64,000 bases of DNA from Rodentibacter abscessus (GCF_047160095.1 NZ_AP038785.1:1488001-1552000); one strand, 5' to 3'. Shown: positions 42,835-55,660, counted from the stretch's first letter. Numbers and translations: made by a program. The notes: a model not told the origin generated them from the letters alone.

Positions 42835-44184
42835 ATGCTTTTTTTCTTAAAATCTAACCAAGGGAAACCGATTCCCGATACAGAAATCAGAGCGCAATAC
42901 AATCGTCTAAGATGGCATGCGTTATTTGGTATTTTTATTGGTTATGCCGCGTTCTATATTCTCCGCAATAATTTTCTCCTCTCTTCACCCGAATTGATTA
43001 GCGATTTTGGATTCACCAAAAAAGATATCGGTTTTATTTCCGGTACGATGCTAATCGTTTATGGTTTAAGTAAAGGCTTTATGTCAGCCATTGCAGATAA
43101 ATCAAATCCAAAACATTTTATGATTTTCGGCTTAATGATGTCCGCTATCGTAAATTTAATGATGGGCTTTAGCGCTTCATTCTGGATTTTCTTATTCCTT
43201 TGCATCCTAAACGGTATTTTTCAAGGAATGGGGGCCGGCCCTGCATATATTGTGCTGGCAAGCTGGTTTCCGAGAAAATCTCGCGGTGTTACAACGGCAA
43301 TTTTCAATATTTCACACAACGTAGGTGGCGGCTTAGTCGCTCCAATCGCCGGAGCCGGTATTGCATGGTTAGGTCAAGAACATTGGCAAATCGCCCACTT
43401 TATTGTCCCGGTAGCCATTGCGACAATCGTTGCTATCATTTTTTATATTTTTGGTGCAGGACGAACCTATAATGAAGGGTTACCACCTATGGCTCAAATC
43501 TTGAAAAATGAACAAGATGAACTTGTTGTCACCAGAAATGAAAACATCAATTTAAGCACCTGGGAAATCTTCCGTGATTACATAATGAAAGATATTAATG
43601 TATGGTTTGTTTCTTTTATTGATGTATTTACCTATATGATTCGGTTCGGCGTACTAACTTGGCTACCACTTTATCTGTTAGAAACCAAGGGCTTTTCAAA
43701 GGGGCAAATGGCAACCGCATTCGCCATTTTTGAATGGGCGGCAATTCCATCTACCTTATTAGCTGGCTGGTTAACCGATACTTATTTCAAAGGTCGCCGA
43801 ATGCCCCTTGCGATCATTACATTATTCGGGGTGGGAGCTGCAATGTTTGCCTATTGGGGCGGAACCGATTTGCTCACAGTCACTATCGGTGCAGGCATTA
43901 TCGGTTGTTTAATCTATGTCCCGATGTTTTTATCTTCTCTTCAAACCATTGAACTTGTACCCTCTTTCGCAGCAGGCTCAGCAACGGGCTTGCGTGGTTT
44001 ATTAAGTTATATTTTAGGTAGTTTCTCAGGCACTGCATTATTCGGAATCTTGGCAGAACGTTTCGGCTGGGATGCCGGATTTTACTTATTGCTATTCGCA
44101 GTGGCAGGTTGTATTTTCTGCTGTTATATGACGCATTTAGGCGTGCTACGTTTAGAACGTAAAAAAAGAGCAAGTAGTAAATAA
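42835..44184 (+). CDS. pgtP: Organophosphate antiporter, phosphoglycerate transporter type
   Basis: 449-aa major facilitator superfamily protein of the OPA family (12 membrane helices). It resembles Salmonella PgtP more than GlpT or UhpT: shared stretches include ISHNVGGG, VDVFTYMIRFG, FEWAAIPSTLLAGWL, GRRMPLAII and IVGCLIYVP-like GCLIYVP. PgtP imports phosphoglycerates and phosphoenolpyruvate in exchange for phosphate. The pgtABC regulators that flank it in Salmonella are absent. The start follows AAGGATGTTTT. Substrate assignment is by similarity only. Confidence 0.85.
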   Translation: MLFFLKSNQGKPIPDTEIRAQYNRLRWHALFGIFIGYAAFYILRNNFLLSSPELISDFGFTKKDIGFISGTMLIVYGLSKGFMSAIADKSNPKHFMIFGLMMSAIVNLMMGFSASFWIFLFLCILNGIFQGMGAGPAYIVLASWFPRKSRGVTTAIFNISHNVGGGLVAPIAGAGIAWLGQEHWQIAHFIVPVAIATIVAIIFYIFGAGRTYNEGLPPMAQILKNEQDELVVTRNENINLSTWEIFRDYIMKDINVWFVSFIDVFTYMIRFGVLTWLPLYLLETKGFSKGQMATAFAIFEWAAIPSTLLAGWLTDTYFKGRRMPLAIITLFGVGAAMFAYWGGTDLLTVTIGAGIIGCLIYVPMFLSSLQTIELVPSFAAGSATGLRGLLSYILGSFSGTALFGILAERFGWDAGFYLLLFAVAGCIFCCYMTHLGVLRLERKKRASSK

Positions 44185-44203
44185 ATAGACATAAATTAGA
44201 TAT

Positions 44204-44240
44204 ATTCCCCCATTCATTACTGAGAGTTTGGGGGTATTTT
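44204..44240 (+). terminator. Terminator after pgtP
   Basis: ATTCCCCC (44204-44211) / GGGGGTAT (44230-44237) with one mismatch, followed by TTT. The rest of 44238-44577 has no gene I can support; it holds one single USS (44424-44435). Confidence 0.6.
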
Positions 44241-44423
44241 ATCGTCTGTCACTTACTAACCTCCTTAAATGTTTTGCTTTTTAGGGTATTTAGATTTTTC
44301 TCTTAGAGGAAATTTTAGTTTTTTGAATTGAAAATACTTTGATGAGGACGATAATTTTACGGTGAAATTCAATAAGACACTTTACCGGATTAAGCACAAA
44401 ACAGTAAAAAAGAAAGGAAAATC

Positions 44424-44435
44424 AACCGCACTTTT
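44424..44435. repeat. Single uptake signal (USS)
   Basis: AACCGCACTTTT in the gap between pgtP and the rRNA operon, with no partner. Confidence 0.8.
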
Positions 44436-44574
44436 GTACGTTCGTTCGTGTTGATGTTTTAGAAGGGATTGATTAAAAATAAATAGGATAGATACATCAG
44501 AATTGGGCTTCACTCCCGGTCAGTAAGTGAAAGAACGTGTAAAAAGTAAGTAAGCCAAAATTTAGTCGTGAAAT

Positions 44575-44608
44575 AACAAAACCCCTTGAACTCTACCAGT
44601 CCAAGGGG
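44575..44608 (-). terminator. rRNA operon terminator
   Basis: CCCCTTG (44582-44588) / CAAGGGG (44602-44608), followed on the minus strand by TTTTGTTATTT. It lies just after the 5S gene. Confidence 0.88.
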
Positions 44609-44621
44609 CTTGATATGTTTG

Positions 44622-44740
44622 AACCCGGCGGTGCCCTACTCTCACATGGGGAAACCCCACACTACCATCGGCATTACGGCTTTTCACTTCTGAGTTCGGT
44701 ATGGGGTCAGGTGGAACCTCCGCACTATCGCCGCCGGGAT
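44622..44740 (-). rRNA. 5S ribosomal RNA
   Basis: About 119 nt. The minus strand starts ATCCCGGCGGCGATAGTGCG and ends with the complementary CACCGCCGGGTT; the middle CCACCTGACCCC is typical of 5S. Ends are set by alignment to E. coli from memory and may be off by 1-3 nt. Confidence 0.95.
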
Positions 44741-44842
44741 AATCCTTCGATAACTGCTTCTTTCTCTTTAAACAATTGGTCACAAGCCGAAAAATCTTCT
44801 CCAAAATCTCTCTTATCTTTCTCATTCAGTCAGTTCGCTACA

Positions 44843-44860
44843 AAAACACTTGAGCGTTGT

Positions 44861-44869
<9 letters not shown>
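44843..44869 (-). repeat. 23S processing stalk, 3' arm
   Basis: Nearly complementary to 47752-47777 (AACACTTGAG, GTTGTATAGTTAAG on this strand, one base inserted). Together they form the stem enclosing 23S rRNA, the usual RNase III substrate. Confidence 0.8.
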
Positions 44870-47751
<2,882 letters not shown>

Positions 47752-47758
<7 letters not shown>

Positions 47759-47777
47759 ATACAACCTCAAGTGTTTT
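47752..47777 (-). repeat. 23S processing stalk, 5' arm
   Basis: Partner of 44843-44869; the two arms match over about 25 bp with a single inserted base. Confidence 0.8.
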
Positions 47778-47920
47778 CAATACCAAACACTTTAGCTGTT
47801 ATTTAATCTAACTAAACACTCGATTGCTTTTGCTCAATCAAGATTTTTATTACTCAGACTTTCTTCTATCCGCTTTCGCAGACTTAAAAAAATCTCTCAG
47901 TTTTCAGCTTGTTTCCAATT

Positions 47921-47932
47921 TGTTAAAGAACA
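47921..47932 (-). promoter_or_regulatory. Spacer boxA antitermination site
   Basis: Minus strand TGTTCTTTAACA between tRNA-Glu and 23S, one base different from the leader boxA. It is the expected NusB-S10 loading site. Confidence 0.75.
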
Positions 47933-47941
47933 ATAAGATTT

Positions 47942-47965
47942 CCAATTAAAGTTATCTTTAATTGG
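47942..47965 (-). repeat. Hairpin at the 3' side of tRNA-Glu
   Basis: CCAATTAAAG (47942-47951) / CTTTAATTGG (47956-47965), perfect 10-bp stem with a 4-base loop. The right arm includes the encoded CCA of the tRNA and can alternatively pair with 48041-48052. Confidence 0.7.
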
Positions 47966-48038
47966 CGTCCCCACGGGGATTCGAACCCCGGTTACCGCCG
48001 TGAAAGGGCGATGTCCTAGGCCTCTAGACGATGGGGAC
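47963..48038 (-). tRNA. tRNA-Glu (UUC)
   Basis: 76 nt including encoded CCA. Acceptor stem GTCCCCA/TGGGGAC, discriminator G, anticodon TTC in CCCTTTCACG, T loop GGTTCGAATCC. It differs from E. coli tRNA-Glu at only a few positions. It lies in the 16S-23S spacer. Confidence 0.98.
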
Positions 48039-48040
48039 AT

Positions 48041-48052
48041 CAATTAAAGATA
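48041..48052 (-). repeat. Arm 5' of tRNA-Glu, complementary to its 3' flank
   Basis: CAATTAAAGATA is the exact inverse of TATCTTTAATTG at 47953-47964, so the two can enclose the tRNA in a processing stem. Confidence 0.7.
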
Positions 48053-48088
48053 CTCTACGCTTCAATCCTTTCTCTCTTCTCTACAATC

Positions 48089-48116
48089 TATCAGCCAATC
48101 TGTGTGAACACTTGTT
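48089..48116 (-). repeat. 16S processing stalk, 3' arm
   Basis: Complementary to 49794-49821 over 28 bp with three mismatches (shared CAATCTGTGTG and CACTTGTT), forming the stem that encloses 16S rRNA. Confidence 0.8.
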
Positions 48117-48132
48117 ATCGCTCGTCTCTAAC

Positions 48133-49667
<1,535 letters not shown>

Positions 49668-49793
49668 AAAAGTTCAATCGCTCAATAAATACTGACTAAA
49701 AATTATTTACCTTTAAAAGTAAAGTAAAAATGAATCTCAAGTTAAGCACTTATTAAGACTTCAAAATTAAAATTTATTTTAAACAAGTCAATC

Positions 49794-49821
49794 AACAAGT
49801 GCCCACACAGATTGTCTGATA
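49794..49821 (-). repeat. 16S processing stalk, 5' arm
   Basis: Partner of 48089-48116. Confidence 0.8.
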
Positions 49822-49824
49822 CAT

Positions 49825-49836
49825 TGTTAAAGAGCA
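49825..49836 (-). promoter_or_regulatory. Leader boxA antitermination site
   Basis: Minus strand TGCTCTTTAACA, matching the consensus boxA of rRNA leaders. Confidence 0.85.
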
Positions 49837-49940
49837 ATCCACCAACCTTAAGCCGAACACTCAACTCAAAATAAGGCGAAAATAAAACGACGCACTGCAA
49901 TTTTAAACATTTCACAACAGCGCGTCGTTGTGTGGTGCGC

Positions 49941-49968
49941 ATTATAGGGATTTTACAATCCTTTGCAA
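49941..49968 (-). promoter_or_regulatory. rRNA operon P1 promoter
   Basis: Minus strand TTGCAA (49963-49968), 16-bp spacer, TATAAT (49941-49946), then the GC-rich discriminator GCGCACC typical of stringent control. A/T-rich sequence upstream (about 49970-50000) can act as an UP element. Confidence 0.8.
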
Positions 49969-50053
49969 CTCTTTTTTGTAAAAATATTTAGATTTTTGAT
50001 CTTTTGATTAACTCTTGTTCAATCCATGTGAAATTTAAGTGAATTTTACTATT

Positions 50054-50605
50054 TTATTGTATATTTTTTAGTATGCGGGGTAGATCTACAAGTGAATCCA
50101 GAACATAATCTGCCAAACGCTCTCCCTCTTCCGTTATCACTTTCCCCGTACGAACTAACACATTCGTTTTTACAGCCGCTCCGATTCCTGCTTTAAGATC
50201 ATCTACTTTATCCCCTACCATAATAGATCGTTGCGGATCGATTTCCAATTCTTGCATCGCTTGTAGCAACATACCTGATTTTGGTTTTCGACAGTCGCAA
50301 TTTTCCTTATATTCACCCTTACCATTGGGATGATGCGGACAATAATAAATACCATCTAAATCCACACCTTGCTCTGCCAATGACCAATCCATCCACTCTG
50401 TTAATTGCAAAAATTGATCTTCAGAAAAATACCCACGAGCGATACCTGATTGATTCGTAACCAATACTAACAAATACCCCATTGCTTTTAATTCACGCAA
50501 TGTATCAATCACCCCATCAATAAATTTAAAATTATCAATTTCGTGCACATAGCCGTAGTCAATATTTAAGGTTCCATCGCGATCAAGAAATACTGCCTTA
50601 TTCAT
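50054..50605 (-). CDS. gmhB: D-glycero-beta-D-manno-heptose 1,7-bisphosphate 7-phosphatase
   Basis: 183-aa HAD-family phosphatase in the ADP-heptose pathway for lipooligosaccharide inner core. The nucleophile D8 and D10 lie in VFLDRDG; zinc ligands C89, H91, C103 and C105 in CPHHP and CDCRKPK; MVGDKVDD near the end. The frame opens 29 codons upstream, but ATG 50605 has a strong AAAGGAG site and matches the family. It is divergent from metN. Confidence 0.96.
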   Translation of the reverse strand: MNKAVFLDRDGTLNIDYGYVHEIDNFKFIDGVIDTLRELKAMGYLLVLVTNQSGIARGYFSEDQFLQLTEWMDWSLAEQGVDLDGIYYCPHHPNGKGEYKENCDCRKPKSGMLLQAMQELEIDPQRSIMVGDKVDDLKAGIGAAVKTNVLVRTGKVITEEGERLADYVLDSLVDLPRILKNIQ

Positions 50606-50831
50606 TTTTATCTCCTTTAAAATCTCCGCTTTATTGTTATACCGACGCATAGTATTACGAATTGAAAAACTTCCTTTGGCATTATCAAACAATAATAAAA
50701 AAGAATCTTTTCCCCCGACAGGGTAAAATCGCTAAATTATGGCATATTTCAATAATTTCATTTTCCTCATTAATTATATCTTTTCCGACTGCTCTATAAC
50801 CAATCCATCTAAAAATATCTCCGTCCGTATA

Positions 50832-50859
50832 TTGACACAGCAATCTAGACGTCTAGAAT
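50832..50859 (+). promoter_or_regulatory. Predicted metN promoter
   Basis: TTGACA (50832-50837), 16-bp spacer, TAGAAT (50854-50859). The MetJ boxes occupy the spacer and -10. Confidence 0.7.
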
Positions 50860-50862
50860 ACC
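50839..50862. promoter_or_regulatory. MetJ operator upstream of metN
   Basis: Three tandem 8-bp met boxes: AGCAATCT (50839-50846), AGACGTCT (50847-50854, perfect consensus) and AGAATACC (50855-50862). MetJ with S-adenosylmethionine represses methionine uptake at such arrays. Confidence 0.75.
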
Positions 50863-50898
50863 CAAATAAACTTAAAACGCTAAATAGCAAGGGCTTAC

Positions 50899-51936
50899 AT
50901 GATTAAGCTAAATAATATTACGAAGACTTTTAAATTACCAAACAAAAATTTGACCGCACTTGACAATGTTTCATTACATGTCGAAAAAGGGCAAATTTGC
51001 GGTGTTATCGGAGCATCCGGAGCAGGGAAAAGTACATTAATTCGCTGTGTAAACTTATTGGAAAGACCGACCGGTGGTTCCGTCATCGTTGATAATATTG
51101 AATTAACGCAACTATCCGAGCGTGAACTCATCCGCGCCCGTCGCCAAATCGGGATGATTTTCCAACACTTTAATTTATTAACCTCACGTACCGTCTTTGA
51201 AAATGTCGCATTACCATTAGAATTAGAGGGCGTATCAAAAACAAAAATTCAAGAAAAAATTACCGCACTTTTAGAGCTTGTCGGTTTAAACGATAAACGA
51301 GACGCTTATCCAAGCAATCTTTCCGGCGGTCAAAAACAACGCGTAGCGATTGCTCGGGCTCTTGCTAGTGATCCAAAAGTGTTATTGTGTGATGAGGCAA
51401 CCAGTGCACTTGATCCTGCAACAACACAATCTATCTTAAAATTATTAAAAGAAATCAACCGCACTTTGGGGATTACTATTTTACTTATCACTCACGAAAT
51501 GGAAGTAGTAAAGCAAATTTGTGATCAAGTGGCGGTAATTGATAAAGGTCAATTAGTGGAACAAGGCACAGTGGGTGAAATCTTCTCAAATCCTAAAACG
51601 CAGTTGGCACAAGAATTTATTAGCTCAACATTTCACATTAATTTGCCGGATGAATATTTATCAAATTTGACCGATACGCCAAAACATAGCAAGGCTTATC
51701 CAATTATTAAATTTGAGTTTACCGGTCGTTCGGTAGATGCGCCGTTACTTTCTCAGGCTTCAAAAAAATTCGGAGTGGAACTCAGCATTCTTACCTCACA
51801 AATTGATTACGCCGGAGGAGTGAAATTTGGCTACACGATTGCAGAAGTAGAAGGCAATGAAGACGCCATTACACAAACCAAGATTTATTTAATGGAAAAC
51901 AATGTTAGAGTGGAGGTTCTCGGTTATGTTCAATGA
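50899..51936 (+). CDS. metN: Methionine ABC transporter ATP-binding protein
   Basis: 345-aa ATPase of the MetNIQ importer. Walker A GASGAGKST, signature LSGGQKQRVAIARAL, Walker B VLLCDEATSALD, and a C-terminal ACT-like NIL domain (about residues 265-340) that senses methionine. It overlaps metI by 11 bp. Confidence 0.97.
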   Translation: MIKLNNITKTFKLPNKNLTALDNVSLHVEKGQICGVIGASGAGKSTLIRCVNLLERPTGGSVIVDNIELTQLSERELIRARRQIGMIFQHFNLLTSRTVFENVALPLELEGVSKTKIQEKITALLELVGLNDKRDAYPSNLSGGQKQRVAIARALASDPKVLLCDEATSALDPATTQSILKLLKEINRTLGITILLITHEMEVVKQICDQVAVIDKGQLVEQGTVGEIFSNPKTQLAQEFISSTFHINLPDEYLSNLTDTPKHSKAYPIIKFEFTGRSVDAPLLSQASKKFGVELSILTSQIDYAGGVKFGYTIAEVEGNEDAITQTKIYLMENNVRVEVLGYVQ

Positions 51937-52618
51937 TATGTTAGCAACATTCAGCCAGCAATTTCCCAATCAATTTGCAAGCCTTCTGGCTGTTTCTACC
52001 CTTGAAACAGTGTATATGTCGGTTTTCTCAACATTAATCGCAGTATTATTGGGGCTGCCTATCGGATTTTTAACGTTCTTAACAAATAAGGGCGCAATAT
52101 TAGAAAATAAAAAACTCAACGGCTTTCTCAATGTCATTATTAATATTGGGCGCTCTATCCCCTACATCATATTATTGCTGGCATTAATTCCACTGACAAG
52201 TTGGTTGCTACCGGGTGGAAGTATTGGTGCTAATGCGGCGATTGTTTCATTGAGTGCGGCAGCCACCCCGTTTTTTGCCAGATTAACCAGTAACGCACTT
52301 TTTGAAATTCCTGCAGGGCTCACAGAAACTGCCAAAGCAATGGGAGCAACACATTGGCAAATTATTCGTAAATTCTATTTACCGGAATCGCTCCCCACCC
52401 TCATCAATGCTATTACACTCACCTTTGTGACCTTAATCGGTTATACGGCAATGGCTGGCACACAAGGTGGGGGCGGATTAGGGAGTTTGGCAATAAACTA
52501 TGGTGTATATCGCAATATGCCTTATGTAACTTGGGCTGCAACGATCGTCATTGTCGCGATTGTAATGGTTAGCCAAAAACTCGGTGATACGCTTGCAAAA
52601 CACGTGGATCACCGTTAA
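51926..52618 (+). CDS. metI: Methionine ABC transporter permease
   Basis: 230-aa inner-membrane permease with five or six helices and the EAA loop (ETAKAMGATHWQIIRKFYLP) that contacts MetN. The frame is open from 51902; ATG 51926 follows TGGAGG at 9-nt spacing and begins MFNDMLATFSQQF. It overlaps metN. Confidence 0.95.
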   Translation: MFNDMLATFSQQFPNQFASLLAVSTLETVYMSVFSTLIAVLLGLPIGFLTFLTNKGAILENKKLNGFLNVIINIGRSIPYIILLLALIPLTSWLLPGGSIGANAAIVSLSAAATPFFARLTSNALFEIPAGLTETAKAMGATHWQIIRKFYLPESLPTLINAITLTFVTLIGYTAMAGTQGGGGLGSLAINYGVYRNMPYVTWAATIVIVAIVMVSQKLGDTLAKHVDHR

Positions 52619-52655
52619 CGATTTCTCATTAATTTCAACAAAACAAGGAAACATC

Positions 52656-53471
52656 ATGAAATTAAAAAATTTATTTGCAATCACAGCTATCGCCTCAGCA
52701 CTTGTTTTAACGGGTTGTAAAGATGATAAAAAGGCTGAAAGCGCAGCAAGCTCAATTAAAGTAGGCGTTATGGCCGGGCCTGAACACCAAGTGGCAGAAA
52801 CTGCCGCTAAAGTAGCAAAAGAAAAATACAACTTGAATGTTGAATTTGTACTTTTCAATGACTATGCGTTGCCAAATACTGCGGTATCTAAAGGCGATTT
52901 AGATGCAAATGCAATGCAGCATAAACCTTATTTAGATGAAGATGCAAAAGCGAAAAATTTAACAAACTTAGTGATTGTCGGTAACACTTTCGTATATCCG
53001 TTAGCCGGTTACTCTAAAAAAATCAAAAATGTAAACGAGTTACAAGATGGTGCAAAAGTTGTCGTACCAAATGATCCGAGCAACCGTGGGCGAGCGTTAA
53101 TTCTTCTTGAAAAGCAAGGTCTAATCAAGTTAAAAGATGCCAATAATCTTCTTTCAACCGTATTAGATATTGCGGAAAATCCGAAGAATTTAAAAATTTC
53201 GGAAGTAGATACTTCAGTTGCTGCACGAGCATTAGATGATGTAGATTTGGCCGTAGTGAACAATACATATGCCGGTCAAGTTGGATTAAATGCTCAAGAT
53301 AACGGTGTATTTGTGGAAAACAAAGATTCTCCATATGTAAATATCATTGTTGCCCGTACAGATAACAAAGACGGTAAAGCCGTTCAAGATTTTGTGAAAG
53401 CATACCAAACCGAGGAAGTGTATGAAGAAGCAAAAAAACACTTTAAAGATGGTGTTGTAAAAGGTTGGTAA
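52656..53471 (+). CDS. metQ: Methionine-binding lipoprotein
   Basis: 271-aa substrate-binding lipoprotein of MetNIQ. Signal peptide with lipobox LTGC, lipidated C21; NlpA family (KVGVMAGPEHQVAETAAKVA). The frame opens 24 codons earlier, but the signal peptide and AAGGA site fix ATG 52656. K22 and D23 follow the lipid cysteine. Confidence 0.96.
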   Translation: MKLKNLFAITAIASALVLTGCKDDKKAESAASSIKVGVMAGPEHQVAETAAKVAKEKYNLNVEFVLFNDYALPNTAVSKGDLDANAMQHKPYLDEDAKAKNLTNLVIVGNTFVYPLAGYSKKIKNVNELQDGAKVVVPNDPSNRGRALILLEKQGLIKLKDANNLLSTVLDIAENPKNLKISEVDTSVAARALDDVDLAVVNNTYAGQVGLNAQDNGVFVENKDSPYVNIIVARTDNKDGKAVQDFVKAYQTEEVYEEAKKHFKDGVVKGW

Positions 53472-53475
53472 TTTT

Positions 53476-53486
53476 GACCGCACTTT
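53476..53486. repeat. Single uptake signal (USS)
   Basis: GACCGCACTTT followed by a T-run just after metQ. No inverted partner nearby. Confidence 0.8.
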
Positions 53487-53506
53487 TTTAATTAATAACG
53501 AATAAG

Positions 53507-53554
53507 TCTGCACCTCTAAATTAGATAACGAATCATTTAGAGTGCAGATTTTTG
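53507..53554 (+). terminator. Terminator after metQ
   Basis: TCTGCACCTCTAAAT (53507-53521) / ATTTAGAGTGCAGA (53535-53548), 14-bp stem with one bulged base, followed by TTTTT. Confidence 0.82.
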
Positions 53555-53672
53555 TATTTCTCTTATATACCCCATTTTACTCTTTCAATTTCCTCCTATT
53601 AATCTTGCTTTCTGCATCAGGCATTTTTACCCGCTCCACTTTCAATAAAAAATATCCCGTTAATTAAATTAG

Positions 53673-53690
53673 TTGTCATCAAACTGTCAT
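53673..53690 (+). promoter_or_regulatory. Pho box upstream of phoA
   Basis: TTGTCATCAAACTGTCAT matches the PhoB consensus CTGTCATAAAACTGTCAT at 16 of 18 positions. A TAGTAT -10 begins 10 bp downstream at 53701, the spacing seen in PhoB-activated promoters. Confidence 0.8.
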
Positions 53691-53745
53691 CTTTTCAAAT
53701 TAGTATACAAATTACAAAGCAAATCAATCTAAACTAAGGAGAAAT

Positions 53746-55152
53746 ATGATGACGCTAAAACTGCAAAAAAAATTTGCATTACTGGGTATTTCAATGAGTT
53801 TATTGGCATTTTCCATCAATGCCGAAACATCAAGAATAGCGAGCGGCGATATTTTAATTCAAGGAGGAGCCAAACGTTTAACTTTGGATACCAAAAACGA
53901 ATTGAACGAATTGCTTCAACAAAAACAAGTCAAAAATGTAATTTTACTTATTGGCGATGGAATGGGAGACTCTGAAATTACAATAGCCCGTAACTATGCC
54001 GAGGGTGCTGCCGGTGCCTTTAAAGGGCTGGACTCTCTGCCATTTTCCGGACAAATTACGACTTATGCACTGGATAAAAAAAGCAAATTGATCGAACAAG
54101 TCACTGATTCCGCCGCATCAGCAACGGCTTGGACATCAGGCATCAAAACCTATAATGGTGCTATTGGGGTTGATATTAATGGAAAGCCGGTTCAAAATTT
54201 AGCTGAAATTGCAAAAAAATTAGGGAAGAGTGTTGGTAACGTGACAACAGCTGAAATCCAAGATGCAACCCCGGCTGCATTGCTTGCACATGTCAGTCAA
54301 CGGAAATGTTACGGACCACAAGAGACTTCTCAACGTTGTCCTGAAAATGCTTTAGAAAATGGCGGGTTAGGCTCAATCAGCGAACAGTTCCTAGCCTCAC
54401 CACCGGACGTAGTTTTTGGAGGTGGACGAAAAACTTTTGATGAAATATCAAAAAGCGGTAAATTTAAAGGACAAACCCTTTGGCAACAAATTGAACAAAA
54501 AGGTTTTACAGTAGTGGAAAATCTCAGTGATTTAAATGCACTAGGTGATAATGTTAAGTCTCCGGTGCTAGGTTTATTCTCTGCAGGAAATCTACCTGTA
54601 CGCTGGAAGGGTGAAAAAGCGACATTTGAAGGTAACCGAAATACACCAATTAGCTGTCAAACAAACCCTGAGCGTTCTACAGATATACCAAATCTGGCTC
54701 AAATGACAAAAAAAGCAATTCATTTATTGAAAAAAAATCAAAATGGGTTCTTTCTACAAATTGAGGGGGCATCAATCGATAAACAAAATCATAAAGCTAA
54801 TCCATGTGGACAAATTGGTGAAACCGTGGATTTAGATGAAGCGGTACAAGTCGCTTTGGATTTTGCTCGTGAAGATAATCAAACATTAGTGATCGTTACA
54901 GCCGATCACGCTCACACCAGTCAACTTGTTCCGAATAAAGCCAATCCGACCGGTTTAAAACAAACATTAAAAGCTAAAGATGGTTCAATAATGACAATTT
55001 CCTATGGCACATCACAAGATAATGAAAGCCAAGAACATACCGGCAGCCAGCTCCGCATCGCGGCTTACGGGCCAAAATCTTATCTGTTTTCCGGCTTACT
55101 AGATCAAACTGATATATTTTTTATTATTAAGGATGCATTAGAAGGTAAATAG
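53746..55152 (+). CDS. phoA: Alkaline phosphatase
   Basis: 468-aa periplasmic alkaline phosphatase (E. coli 471). Signal peptide residues 1-26 (ends SINA). Metal ligand D71 in IGDGMGDSEI, nucleophile S122 in DSAASATAWTSG, metal histidines in TADHAHTSQ and EHTGSQ. Four cysteines (two in KCYGPQETSQRC, then ISCQ and NPCGQ) can form the two disulfides of PhoA. Two adjacent ATGs at 53746; either could be used. Controlled by phosphate limitation through the Pho box. Confidence 0.96.
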   Translation: MMTLKLQKKFALLGISMSLLAFSINAETSRIASGDILIQGGAKRLTLDTKNELNELLQQKQVKNVILLIGDGMGDSEITIARNYAEGAAGAFKGLDSLPFSGQITTYALDKKSKLIEQVTDSAASATAWTSGIKTYNGAIGVDINGKPVQNLAEIAKKLGKSVGNVTTAEIQDATPAALLAHVSQRKCYGPQETSQRCPENALENGGLGSISEQFLASPPDVVFGGGRKTFDEISKSGKFKGQTLWQQIEQKGFTVVENLSDLNALGDNVKSPVLGLFSAGNLPVRWKGEKATFEGNRNTPISCQTNPERSTDIPNLAQMTKKAIHLLKKNQNGFFLQIEGASIDKQNHKANPCGQIGETVDLDEAVQVALDFAREDNQTLVIVTADHAHTSQLVPNKANPTGLKQTLKAKDGSIMTISYGTSQDNESQEHTGSQLRIAAYGPKSYLFSGLLDQTDIFFIIKDALEGK

Positions 55153-55205
55153 TCAAATAGATACAAACCTTACTTATCTAGAATAAAAACGTTTAACTAA
55201 CACGA

Positions 55206-55244
55206 GAAAGACTAATCTATTTATAGCATAAAGATTAGTCTTTC
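55206..55244 (+). terminator. Terminator after phoA
   Basis: Perfect 13-bp inverted repeat GAAAGACTAATCT (55206-55218) / AGATTAGTCTTTC (55232-55244), 13-base loop, followed by ATTATTTTG. Confidence 0.75.
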
Positions 55245-55625
55245 ATTATTTTGAAAAGAAATCATTAATTTTTATTCCTAAGTTAAGAGCAATAAAATTT
55301 ATACACTAAAATAATATAAAAGATAAAGATAACAAAACATCCAATATTTTAACCGCACTTTCTTTCATCAAATTGCATAGTTACAATAATAGGGTTGATA
55401 GTTAAAGACTAATTTTTACCTTGATAGGTTATCGGACAATTTGAAGAGATATATTCCCAAAATAGAACAGCTAGACATCTATATAGGAAAAAACTAAATA
55501 CGCTGTTCACACTATGATTCACGATAATTTTTCATACCTTAATAGAGATATATTATCAAGACAATGAATGATCGAGAAATAAATAATACTAATATAATAA
55601 TTCATCTATTCACATAATATATATC
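55245..55625. other. AT-rich gap without a supported gene
   Basis: About 380 bp, very AT-rich, between the phoA terminator and the rplQ terminator. I see one single USS (55351-55361) and two copies of AGAGATATATT (near 55445 and 55543). No reading frame with a convincing ribosome site was found. Confidence 0.6.
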
Positions 55626-55628
55626 TAA

Positions 55629-55660
55629 AAAAAGCCAATGGTACTCACCATTGGCTTTTT
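55629..55660 (-). terminator. Terminator after rplQ (end of alpha operon)
   Basis: AAAAAGCCAATGGT (55629-55642) / ACCATTGGCTTTTT (55647-55660), perfect 14-bp stem with a 4-base loop, T-rich on the minus strand. Confidence 0.88.

Noticed and set aside
42835..44184. Glycerol 3-phosphate or hexose phosphate transporter
   Set aside because: Sequence stretches agree better with PgtP than with GlpT or UhpT as I recall them.
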